Below, piece after piece: positions 55,531 to 64,000 of a DNA stretch of 64,000 nt. Source of the DNA: Diplonema papillatum (Eukaryota; Euglenozoa; Diplonemea; Diplonemida; Diplonemidae); the NCBI GenBank assembly GCA_030068145.1, contig JAPJBO010000442.1:1-64000 (forward strand). The letters are read 5' to 3'. Below the pieces are notes generated by a model. That model worked only from the letters and a program-made list of their open reading frames with translations, was not told where the DNA came from and searched no databases. Position numbers and translations under genes: made by a program. How positions within the stretch are numbered: the first letter of the stretch is position 1; the number at the start of each line of letters is the position of its first letter.

Positions 55531-56173
55531 TCACCTGTCAGCAGCTGGGGCCTTTCGGAGAAAGAGTGCTGCGGCGAGGAGCGCCCCCACAATAAGACCT
55601 CCTGCGAACGATGGAAGATGAAAATCTTTGCGTGGAATTTTGTCCGGCAGAGTGATGGCCCCACCGGTCAGAGGGAGCTTGATCTCTGAGGTGCGGACAG
55701 GGTGGAAGGCGGAGAAATCGACCTTCGCCATTTCGAGCATCGTCCGCGATGCGACCCAAGCAGGACGGTCGTGATTCTTGTCACTAAGGTACACGACGTG
55801 CTTGATGCCGCATTGGATGATGAGCTTCGTGCACTCGTTGCACGGGAAAAGCGCCACGTAAATGGTGCAACCTTCGAGGTTTCGCCTGTGGCAGTTCAGG
55901 ATCGCGTTCGCTTCAGCGTGGCACACGTACGGGTATTTGGTCTTGAGCAGCGACGCATCGTTGATGGCAAGCGTCTCATCGTCGTCGAGCTTTTCCTTGC
56001 CAGACCACGGGAGCTTGTCATCGTGGCACCCACGAGGAAACCCGTTGTACCCGATTCCTAACACGTGCTTCTGCTCGTCTACGATGCACGCCCCGACTTG
56101 CCGGTTGGGATCTTTGCTCCGTTGTCCAGCCAACACGGCGACTCCCATAAAGTACTCATCCCACGAGAGATAG
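55531..56173 (-). CDS. Deoxycytidylate (dCMP) deaminase with C-terminal membrane segment
   Basis: Converts dCMP to dUMP, feeding thymidylate synthesis. The exon starts after an acceptor-like GTCGACAG and reads YLSWDEYFMGVAVLAGQRSK, matching the start of the conserved DCTD core. Numbering from the Met at 56148: zinc/catalytic motif H77-A-E79 (YPYVCHAEANAIL) and P102-C103-x2-C106 (FPCNECTK), both intact. The GYNG-PRGC-DD-LPW loop is present, then an acidic insert of about 15 residues before KYPYVC. The usual enzyme ends soon after the core. Here a further segment contains FAGGLIVGALLAAALFL (181-197) and a short basic tail, which looks like a tail anchor. The first exon, coding for the residues before YLSW, lies above 56173 and was not found. 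Confidence 0.85.
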
Positions 56174-58980
56174 CTGTCGACGTTTTTGATTTATATTTGC
56201 ACGAGTCCCCTAATCTCAATACACAAGTTTCGGATGTTGTTGCTACCAAACATGCAAGGTTGGAGAAACTGAGAAACTCGCCGCCGGATCGCAAAGCTAC
56301 AGGTGGCAGTTTCCCGCCTCGAGAAGGATTTTGAAGTATATGTTGGTCGAAACAACGCGGTTTCCAAGTCTTCGGGGTCCGATACCTCGTTATGGGAAAT
56401 TGTAGCTGGGAAAGCACAGCGGATATGCTGTCAGGCTATGGTCTCTCTGTCTCTCCAGGGAGCTTGGCTGGATATGATAAGATGCCAAACCCTCCTCTCT
56501 GCACTAATAAAACATTTTTTGATGTCATCCCCCAGGCCGAAAACGGGCCCTAAACGGTTTTTGGCGGGTTAAGTGGAGGTAAAGGGACTCAGAAGGCCCT
56601 CAAGTGGGCCCAGATGGGGTTGTGGGGCCAGTAAGGGGGGTGACGTCGAAAAGTATTTTATTATTAGTGCAAAGGGGAGGGGGGGTGTTTTTTGGCATCG
56701 TCTCATCTGTTTCCAAGTCTCGGATCAAAAAATGGGCTGTACAAGAGGGGGAACACTATGAGGTGTCCCTTTTTGCTTCCCCCCGGTTCTGACAACAGCA
56801 GATTGTGGCTCGGAGCTAATTCAGAAAGTTCTTCGCGACTCTGAGCATGGGTGCATCTGTGATGCTCCTCCTGCAGTTTCGGGGAATCTTTTCTTGACCA
56901 AAAGAAGCTGACGAACAACGGCATACTTGCTGCGCGGACGCATCTTGATGACTTCGACGTTCGGCCCCCCACATACTGTGAATTCTCCAGTGAATACAAT
57001 AAACAAACTTGAGTGTGGCCACGGGGTAGCTATGGGCGCCCGATTAGACGCGGGAGAGCTCGGTGCAACAGACCCGAGCCAAAGAAGCCTGGCTGTGTGT
57101 TGATCGTCCAAGCTTTCCTTGAGGGACGGGACTCTGCAACATCAGTGTGAGGCTGCAGGACTCGTAATCGCAAGAGTGCCTCACGTGACCATACAAAGGA
57201 ACGCGCATGGAGGTGGGTACCCTGCCTTCATCCCGTGCCAGCACTGCCAAGAATGAAGGAAGCACGCATTGGGGGTTAAACATGTATCCCCAACAGATGT
57301 GCTGTTTCACCAGGACTGCGCTCGCGGCGGTGTGTCTGACTACAGAGGCAGCATGGCAGGCAACTGCGCATTTTTTTTTTTTGCTGAAAGGAAGAATGGT
57401 GAACAAACTCTTGCCTGCTGAGGCATCTAAGGTTGTATCTCTCGCGCAACAACGGCCTTTTTTTTCGGTGCCGCACTGGCCTTGGGCCTACGCTGCAGGA
57501 GATTGCCGTGGGCAAGGTTGTGGGCAACTTTTCTATGGCTTCGTTTTCACCAAAATACAGGTACTGCAGGCCTTTGGCCGAGTCTCATTACCGTTACAGG
57601 ACGGGTTGCAGGCTGGGTTGAAGCAGATCTTCGAACCCGTGGATCATGCCCACGATTCCAAAATTGGAACTCAGAGGCGCGTTGGAAAGGTTATCACACA
57701 CAGCTCTACCAGCGGCAAAGATTGATCCGTGTCGTCACACCGGTGGTGAATGCCAGGTTGTTGTACCTGGCTGTTGCAGACATAGGATGGTTGACCCCCG
57801 TCTGTAAGGGGTTAGCAACAGAGTGATCGGTGATGCGGTGGGGAGCAGGGGGCTTGCGGGGGGTTCCGAAATGAGCGAGAGGGAGTGGATGAAAAAGGAT
57901 GCAGAAAGAAAAGCTGCAGGACTGGGGTGCATGGACCCGGGTCCCCCTACTATGCGGTGGTAGAACAACCTCATCGCTTCAACCCTGGAACGAACTGTTC
58001 TCGTAGACGTGTGCTCACGCTGGTTGTTCCTCAAGACGGTGTACTTGCCTAGCACAAAGCACGGTGGCCCGCCCGAAAAGGAAACCGCCGATGGTAAACC
58101 CCCCTTGCAACACGAGAATCGCGTCGAGGGAAGGGGGGAACCGCGACGGGAGGCCATCGCGCGCTGGAGAGAGGAATCCGATGCTAGAAGACACTAAAAA
58201 AGTTCTCGCATGGAGGCTAGGGGGCGGTTCGTTCATTCCAGACAACTGAGCTCTACAGCAAGTGCCACTTAAAATTCGCTGCTCCCGTACTTCCAGTACA
58301 CCGAAATGAGCTCCCTATGACAGGTGCAAGCCACTGAGGACCGCCCATGCATGGGAGGATTTGCCTAGGCACCTTCTGATAGGTGAACGACGGCTGGCTT
58401 ACCGTCCCCCGAGTCTTCGTCTTGCACCAAACCGCGGGGCGGGCGAAGAACCTGCGTGGGTGCGTGTGTATGTGCTCGCACGAATATACAGCGGTGACAA
58501 CAACCTTTGTGCCACGGATGAGCTGACTCGCCGCCAAGGAATAGAGCCTCGGGCCAGACACAGGCTCACTAACGACCGCCATTCAGACGGAGTCTGCCTC
58601 TTTCCAGCCGATTCCGCACGACATGACTAATATGCCAGGCTATGCGGATGTGGTTGCACGAGTTCGATATGTAACGAGTGGCCACTCTCCGACGTGGCAG
58701 ATGGTGCCTCGAATATTTATACGTTATTACAAGTTTGAAGCTTCCGCGTGATAAGAAGGTGGCTTCAGCCGAGAGGAACACAACCACACCTATCGTGAAA
58801 ACGTCACCACCTGTCCGAGGTGTTGCAACCGGCGTTGATACTGCTGCTCCTCCTCCGAACACGTTGCTGTGGGTGTGAATGTTGCTTCGTCCGAGCACAA
58901 AGCATTATTGGGGTTATTGGAGTGCGCTAATGGAGCTGCCCGGTAGTGTTCACTGGAGCCAGTCAACCAGAGCCAACCCA
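56174..58980. other. No firm gene
   Basis: It should include the first exon of the dCMP deaminase gene. The frames at 57207-57725 and elsewhere lack recognisable domains. There is no tandem repeat or TE end. Confidence 0.4.
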
Positions 58981-59015
58981 GAACTAGCTCAGCACAACAA
59001 ATTTGTCCGCAATAA

Positions 59016-60548
59016 TCACCGAAAACGGAAAAGGTCCTCCTTCAGAAGAAGCGAACATTTTCCGACACCTTTTCGCGCTGATCGGGTGCACAGTTTGTTT
59101 GGAGAAAAGTGTGCCGCCTTCGCAACGCCGCCAACACACGGAATGTGCTCCGACCGAGAGTAAAAACCATACGGAGCCGGAGACGGACCGCCGAAGCCAA
59201 ACGCGCCGGAAGAAGGCTGCTGCGGCGTGGTGACCGCCGCGCCGAACGTGCCGGCGGCGGGCGCCGGGGACGCCGCCCCGCCGAAGCCGAACGGGGCCGC
59301 GGCCGGCGCGGGCTGGGTCGGTGGCGCCGCGCCGAAGGCGAAGGCCGACGGTGCCGCGGCAGACGACGCAGCGCCGAAACCGAAGCCGCCGCCGGCCGCC
59401 GCCGACGAGGCGCCGAAGCCCGCGCCCGGCGCCGCGGCGCCGAACGCGAACGCCTGCGGCGCAGCCGGAGCCGCGCCGCCGCCGCCGAAGGAGAAGCCGC
59501 CGGACGAAGCGGCCGGCGCGGCTCCCCCGGCGCCAGCGCCGAAGACGCCGGCAAAGCCGCCCGTCGATTGGCCCGCAGCGGCGGGGGCGGCGCCGAAGCC
59601 TCCGCCGGCCCCGAACGTGAAGCCGCCCGCAGCTGCGGGCGGCTGCTGCTGCTGCTGTTGGCCTGCCGCCCCGAACATCCCGCCGAAGCCTCCCGCCTGC
59701 GGCGGCGGCTGCTGCTGCTGCGGTTGGCCGCCGAAGATGAAGCCGCCGGTCGCGGGCGCCGACGTGGCCGGGGCCGCGGCGCCGAAGGAAAACCCGCCGC
59801 CCGTGGACGGCGCCGCGCCTCCGAGCTGGAACCCGCCCCCAGCACCAGCAGCGGGTGCGGCGCCGCCCGCCGGCGGCGCTCCGAACACGCCCGCGAAGCC
59901 GCCGGTTGCCGCGCTGCTGGCGGCGGGCGCCGGCTGGGCGGCCCCGAAGAGCCCGGCGGGCGCCGCCGCAGGGGCCGCTCCAAATGAAAACCCTCCGACC
60001 GGGGCTGCACTCGTGCCGCCGCCGGCCGCCGCCGCCGCCGGCGCCGCGCCGAAGCTGAACGCGTTGCCACCGCCGGCAGCAGGCGCCGCCGCCGCCGGCG
60101 CGGCGGCGGCGCCGCCGAAGCTGAAACCCGAGGCACCGCTGCTGGCAGGGGCTCCCCCTCCAAATGGATTCGCCCCTCCTCCTGCTGCTGATGGTGCTGC
60201 TGCTGCTGCTGCTGCTGGTGCAGGTGCTGCCCCGAAGGTAAACCCGCCGGCTGGTGCCGCCTGGGACGCCGCCGGCGCGGCGGCGGCGGCGCCGAAGCTG
60301 AAGGACGCGGCGCCGGTGCTCGCCGGCGCCGAACTGCCCGCGAAGCCGCCGCCGGGGGCGGCGCCGAACGAGAACCCGCCGCCGCCGCCGGTGCCCGCGG
60401 GCGGCGCCGCGGCGGCGGGTGCCGGCGCGGCCCCGCCGAAGGAGAAGCTCGGCGCGGCGGCTGCCGCCGACGACGACGACGACGAGGAGGCCGCCCCTGT
60501 GGCGGCTGCGCCGAACGAGAACCCGCCGGTCGCCGCACTGCTGGACGC
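59016..60548 (-). CDS. FG-repeat nucleoporin, second exon (FG domain)
   Basis: The exon starts after CCAATGCAG (acceptor-like) with ASSSAATGGFSFG. For about 460 residues it is built from FSFG, GFSFGAA, GFGAA and GVFG repeats separated by Ala/Pro/Ser/Gly spacers and two Gln tracts (in the 59640-59730 region). These are the FxFG/FG motifs that bind karyopherins in the nuclear pore. The FG-rich part ends at about 59165 (GPSPAPYGFY). The remaining 50 codons to the stop at 59016 lack FG motifs and may be intron or a following exon. Its frame phase (0) fits a join to the exon at 61445-63136. GC content is extreme and spacers are mainly Ala, in line with codon bias. Confidence 0.75.
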   Translation of the reverse strand, partial: ASSSAATGGFSFGAAATGAASSSSSSSAAAAAPSFSFGGAAPAPAAAAPPAGTGGGGGFSFGAAPGGGFAGSSAPASTGAASFSFGAAAAAPAASQAAPAGGFTFGAAPAPAAAAAAAPSAAGGGANPFGGGAPASSGASGFSFGGAAAAPAAAAPAAGGGNAFSFGAAPAAAAAGGGTSAAPVGGFSFGAAPAAAPAGLFGAAQPAPAASSAATGGFAGVFGAPPAGGAAPAAGAGGGFQLGGAAPSTGGGFSFGAAAPATSAPATGGFIFGGQPQQQQPPPQAGGFGGMFGAAGQQQQQQPPAAAGGFTFGAGGGFGAAPAAAGQSTGGFAGVFGAGAGGAAPAASSGGFSFGGGGAAPAAPQAFAFGAAAPGAGFGASSAAAGGGFGFGAASSAAAPSAFAFGAAPPTQPAPAAAPFGFGGAASPAPAAGTFGAAVTTPQQPSSGAFGFGGPSPAPYGFYSRSEHIPCVGGVAKAAHFSPNKLCTRSARKGVGKCSLLLKEDLFRFR

Positions 60549-60639
60549 CTGCATTGGGTTTCGGTTGGTTTGCTATTTTTTGGAGGCGCGGGGAGGATTG
60601 GCGACACATTTCGTGGGTGCTTTCTGAAACCGCACCGTG

Positions 60640-60800
60640 TGTGGATCAAACTTTCCTGGGGGGTTCCGAATGTTTTTTGGGTTCCCTGTGTGGTTGTGTC
60701 CTAGTCGGGCTGTTTTTTGTGGCTGCGGTATGGGGTTTTGATGTTTTTCCTTAAGGAATTGCCTAGGAATTGGCTTGGGGAGTCTGGATGTGAATTTGGA
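60640..60800 (-). repeat. Dispersed repeat in the nucleoporin intron
   Basis: It matches 19256-19410 on the opposite strand, including CCTTAAGGAATTGCCTAGGA and CTAGTCGGGCTG. It lies between the two FG exons. Confidence 0.75.
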
Positions 60801-61272
60801 AGTTGCCGTTCGCCGAAGCTAGGCATGACCCGATAAGTCCGGCGTGTCCTGAGTAACTCACGCATTCCTCTAAATTCAGACTGGCTTAAGAGGCGTTCAG
60901 CCATAAGCCATCCAGTGGTAGAATCGCGGCACTGTCTGATCGAACAAACCGTAGATACCAGGGACTAGAAAATGGTGTGCTGTTTGCGATGAACGCTTTG
61001 ACGGTTGTTCGGGTCTTTCTTTTGAGGGTGTTTGTTCTTCTGGTACCCCCGATCTTACCCCCCGTGGCGACGCTGCTGCACAGCCGCGGACTTTATGACA
61101 AGTGGCTACCAGAGCGTGGCGAGGTGGCGACCTCGTCAGGCTCCACGATTCGCGAAGCAAGCGCCCGTCGCAACGAAGGGCTCAGCTCCAAAGCGGCCTC
61201 GCCATTTGCCTGGGGATTGAGGGTGCCGGCGCCACTTTCGGAGCAGCCTTCCTAGCCCTTTTCGGGGGCAGT

Positions 61273-61308
61273 GTTTTCCAAAAAGACACAAGGTTTTGAC
61301 CCTGCATG
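61273..61308. repeat. Solo end of the 200-bp MITE
   Basis: AAAAAGACACAAGGTTTTGA followed by CCCTGCATG matches the right end of the MITE at 27767-27966. No partner end is nearby. Confidence 0.8.
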
Positions 61309-61444
61309 GTATCTTCAGCATTTGATGTAAGTAAGGTGCAGTCCATATTGTTCATGTCCTGTTCAGTCCAGACCGTCTCTTTTAAGCGTTTATGATGGTC
61401 CCTGAAAATGGATTTTGGTGGCGTTCAGGAGGAAAAAGGCAGAC

Positions 61445-63136
61445 CGGCGGTGCTGCAGCGGTAGTCGCCGAAGGACCGAACGAGAACGAGGAGAACCCGC
61501 CCGCCGCCCCCGAAGGGGCTGCGGAGGCGGCGGGCGCCGCGGGTGCCGCCGGCGCCGGCGCCGCGGCCGTCGAAGAGGAGGAAGAGGCGCCGAACGAGAA
61601 CCCGCCGAAGCTGGTCGACGACGACGGCGCTGCCGCCGCCGCCGAAGACGACGACGAAGCCGCCGCCGCCGCCGCGGCGGGTGCCGCCGCCGCGGCGGGT
61701 GCCGCCGCCGCGGCGGGTGCCGCCGCTGGCGCTGCCGCGTCGGATGTCGGAGCGGCGCCGAACGAGAAGCCGCCGAACCCCGAACCTCCGCCGGTGGCCG
61801 GCGCCGAAGCAGCCCCCGACGAAGCCGGCGGGGCAGCTCCCCCGAAGCTGAAGGAAGCCGCAGCCGAAGAACTGCCGGCCGGAGCGCCGAAGGAAGCCGC
61901 CGCTCCCGTGCTGCCGGCACTGCCGGTACCCGTCTGCGCCGGCAGCTGCTCAGCTGCCGGCGGGGCGGCGGCGGTTGGAGCGACGGCCGCGGCGGTGGTT
62001 GTTGTGGGCGCTGCTGTTTTGGTGGTGACGGTCTGCACCAGCGGCGGCGCCGCCGGCTCCGGCCGCGGGCTGTACAGCGCCTCGTCGTCGGTGATGCTGA
62101 AGCGCTGCCTGAAGCGGAGCGACTGGTACGACGGCGCACCACTCGGTCGGTCTTGAGTGGAGGACACAGGCACCAACGGCTGCAACGGCAACGCGAGAAT
62201 GGGCTTCGGGTCGCTTGGAAACGAGGCCACCACTCCCACGTCCGTCGTCTTCGGCGCGTTGACCATGTCAACACGAACACGCTGCGCCTCTGAAGGCATC
62301 TGCCGCGTGTTGCCGGTTCGCCCTGTGGATGGGTCGCCGCCGCCGCTCATGTCTTGGTCGGCGTTCCGTCGTTTCGGGGCGCCGTCGTGCTCCTGCTGTT
62401 CCCTCGCCGTCCTCTGCTTCTTCAACGCGTCGTGGTCCGCCTGGCCGCCGCGCTTGCGGGAGCCGCTGGTCTTGCCGCCTGTCCGCTCGTGCTCTTCCCG
62501 CCGGCGCATCCTCTTCTGGTGCTTCCGCCTCCGGTGCGCGTCCTCGTCGTGCTCCTCTTCCACGCTCGCGAAAAGATCCCCTCTCTTCTTCTTCCTGCTC
62601 CCTTCCGGGCCTCTCCCCTTTCCTCGGTCGTCGTCGCCTTCTTCCCTCTCCAGCACGATCTCTTCTGTCCCTCTGTAAGGGGTCATTGTGTACGGAGTTG
62701 CCATCGTAAACGGCGTGTCATTCCGACCCCCTCCGACAGGCGTCGTGTCGGCGAAGGTCCCGTTCCGTGTGTAGGTCGACGGCGTCGGGAGGCCGAAGCC
62801 CATGGGTCTCGACGGTGTGTCGACCAAATCGGCTGCCGCCGGCGCAGCGGTGCTGCGTTGGGGCGGCGAGTTCGGTTTGAGCCCGTGCTTCGTCGCAGAA
62901 GCCGGGTACGCGCGGGGCAGCGGCGGCATGCCTGGGCGAGCCGCGTAGCTGGTGGTGTACGGTGTCTGCGACACGTATCCGGGGGCGTGGCTGTACGCAG
63001 CTGTCGCCGTGCGGCTGAATCGGGGTCGGCTCGTTGGCACGCTGTCTTTGTACCCGTTTCGATAGTGCAGAGGCGTCGACTGCACTTGATGGATGACCTG
63101 TGATTCAATTGATTGGAGGGATGCAATGTCAAGCAT
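61445..63136 (-). CDS. FG-repeat nucleoporin, first exon
   Basis: The frame starts MLDIASLQSIESQ (ATG at 63136; an upstream GTG-led extension is not favoured). The N-terminal 140 residues are Thr/Ser/Tyr/Pro-rich (SHAPGYVSQTPYTTSYAARP). A highly charged middle follows, at about 165-260 (KKKRGDLF, RRRKHQKRMRRREEH), likely a nuclear localisation region. It is followed by a mixed region (FRQRFSITDDEALYSPR) and a C-terminal FG part with SFSFGGAA, GFGGFSFGAA and FSSFSFG. The minus strand reads GCACCGCCG followed by GTCTGC at 61444; joining here to 60548 keeps phase 0 and continues the FG domain. The donor is not a strong consensus. The layout recalls Nup1/Nup2/Nup153-type proteins, but assignment is uncertain. 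Confidence 0.7.
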
Positions 63137-63246
63137 TGAGTTCTGTGAAGTGCAAGTGCCATGAAGGCAAGCGAGCACTGGTCACGGGCTAGTGTTACTT
63201 TATGACTTCAATTGGAGGGATTCAATGTCAAGCATAAAACTGACAC

Positions 63247-63455
63247 ATTGTTGATGTGACTCGCTGTAAGCCACCTATTGTTGATGTGACTCGCTGTAAG
63301 CCACCTATTGTTGATGTGACTCGCTGTAAGCCACCTATTGTTGATGTGACTCGCTGTAAGCCACCTATTGTTGATGTGACTCGCTGTAAGCCACCTATTG
63401 TTGATGTGACTCGCTGTAAGCCACCTATTGTTGATGTGACTCGCTGTAAGCCACC
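63247..63455. repeat. 30-bp minisatellite, seven units
   Basis: Near-identical units of TTGATGTGACTCGCTGTAAG plus CCACCTATTG. Since 30 is a multiple of three, both strands show a 10-residue periodic peptide (VTRCKPPIVD on plus). It lies about 110 bp upstream of the nucleoporin start. The first exon start region (63105-63145) is also partly duplicated at 63206-63238. The rest to 64000 shows no gene. Confidence 0.9.
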
Positions 63456-64000
63456 TGCCTGCAGTAATTTTGCTGTTTGCCGCGTGGGTGCGTCCCTCCC
63501 GCCACGTAGGATGACTAAGACGAAGCAATTTGCTGGACGACAGGTGATAGATATGCCACCTTCCCCCTCAGCTCAGGAGTGGTTGGCACGACACGTGGAC
63601 GATAGTATTCACCTGCGGCCATGCCAAAGAAACGGGGCATACCAATTGATTCCGCTTTGGAGAAGCTGCCAAAGAAGGGTCTGTCATAATCGGGCGCGAT
63701 GGGGGATGTGCCGACAGATGCTGCGTTTTCCTTCGCTCATTGATGATACGCCTCCGTCTCCTGTCAGCTGCTGACTGTGTGTGGGTGTGTGTTTCAGTCC
63801 ATGGTTGCCAGCTCTCAATTTCACAGTTTTGAGCTGGCGACACGAGACGCCGCTTGTGGGTCCTGCGACTCCGAAGAGTGGGGTAGGAGCCTTTTGGACG
63901 GTTCTAGCATTGGTGTGCAAGCATGTTGCGTCTTTTGCCCTGTATGTGTGTGTCCACGACCCGGTGTTTACATCTGGCCCGGTTGGCCAGATGCAAGCGG

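Noticed and set aside
57207..57725. Possible 172-codon gene on the plus strand
   Set aside because: Runs through a T-homopolymer (FFFLL) and has no recognisable domain; the strand is opposite to all confident genes nearby.
59227..60627. Plus-strand frame of 466 codons opposite the FG exon
   Set aside because: Shadow of the GC-rich FG coding strand; Pro/Ala/Lys composition is what the complement of GFGAA repeats gives.
63247..63455. CRISPR array
   Set aside because: Units are directly contiguous with no variable spacers, and the genome is eukaryotic.
63208..63774. Periodic VTRCKPPIVD and NNRWLTASHI peptides
   Set aside because: Translation of the seven-unit 30-bp array; no other coding sign.

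Overview
The window looks like nuclear DNA of a unicellular eukaryote, probably an alga or protist; the lineage cannot be fixed from the sequence. Protein-coding blocks are widely spaced, sit mostly on the minus strand, and end at GT/AG splice-like boundaries. Most of the rest is tandem repeats and nested transposable elements. Nothing bacterial, organellar or CRISPR-like is present.

Layout. 1-6.4 kb: a duplicated segment whose core is a 14-bp CTG-rich minisatellite, followed by a 186-190-bp tandem repeat. 6.4-14.5 kb: two copies of an unusual mobile element (tRNA-like head plus a long 16-bp satellite body), a 9-bp minisatellite, and several copies of a dispersed repeat that ends in a conserved stem-loop and a TTTGCGGG tail. 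14.6-24.3 kb: a proline-rich open frame inside repeats, an inverted pair of 1.3-kb transposons with CCCTAGGG ends, an 11-bp minisatellite and smaller elements. 24.3-31.9 kb: four minus-strand gene pieces (a coiled-coil exon, an FG nucleoporin, a one-pass membrane protein, a two-RRM RNA-binding protein). 33.1-36.3 kb: a LINE-type reverse transcriptase bounded by terminal inverted repeats and a 5-bp target duplication. 38.5-46.9 kb: an AT-rich satellite, the third satellite-bearing element, a hAT transposase remnant, and a 3.5-kb TIR element with a Harbinger-like element nested in it. 47-64 kb: the gene-rich end, all minus strand: an unidentified exon, an EF-hand exon, a large coiled-coil/PDZ exon, dCMP deaminase with a membrane tail, and a large FG-repeat nucleoporin in two exons.

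The host genes look like ordinary housekeeping functions (nuclear pore, RNA binding, nucleotide metabolism, calcium/cytoskeleton) and show no sign of forming one pathway. The main novelty is in the mobile DNA: the reverse transcriptase in a TIR-plus-TSD package, the tRNA-like/satellite element at three loci, and a pure (CCCGCAAA)n tract inserted with a 5-bp duplication in one of two transposon copies.
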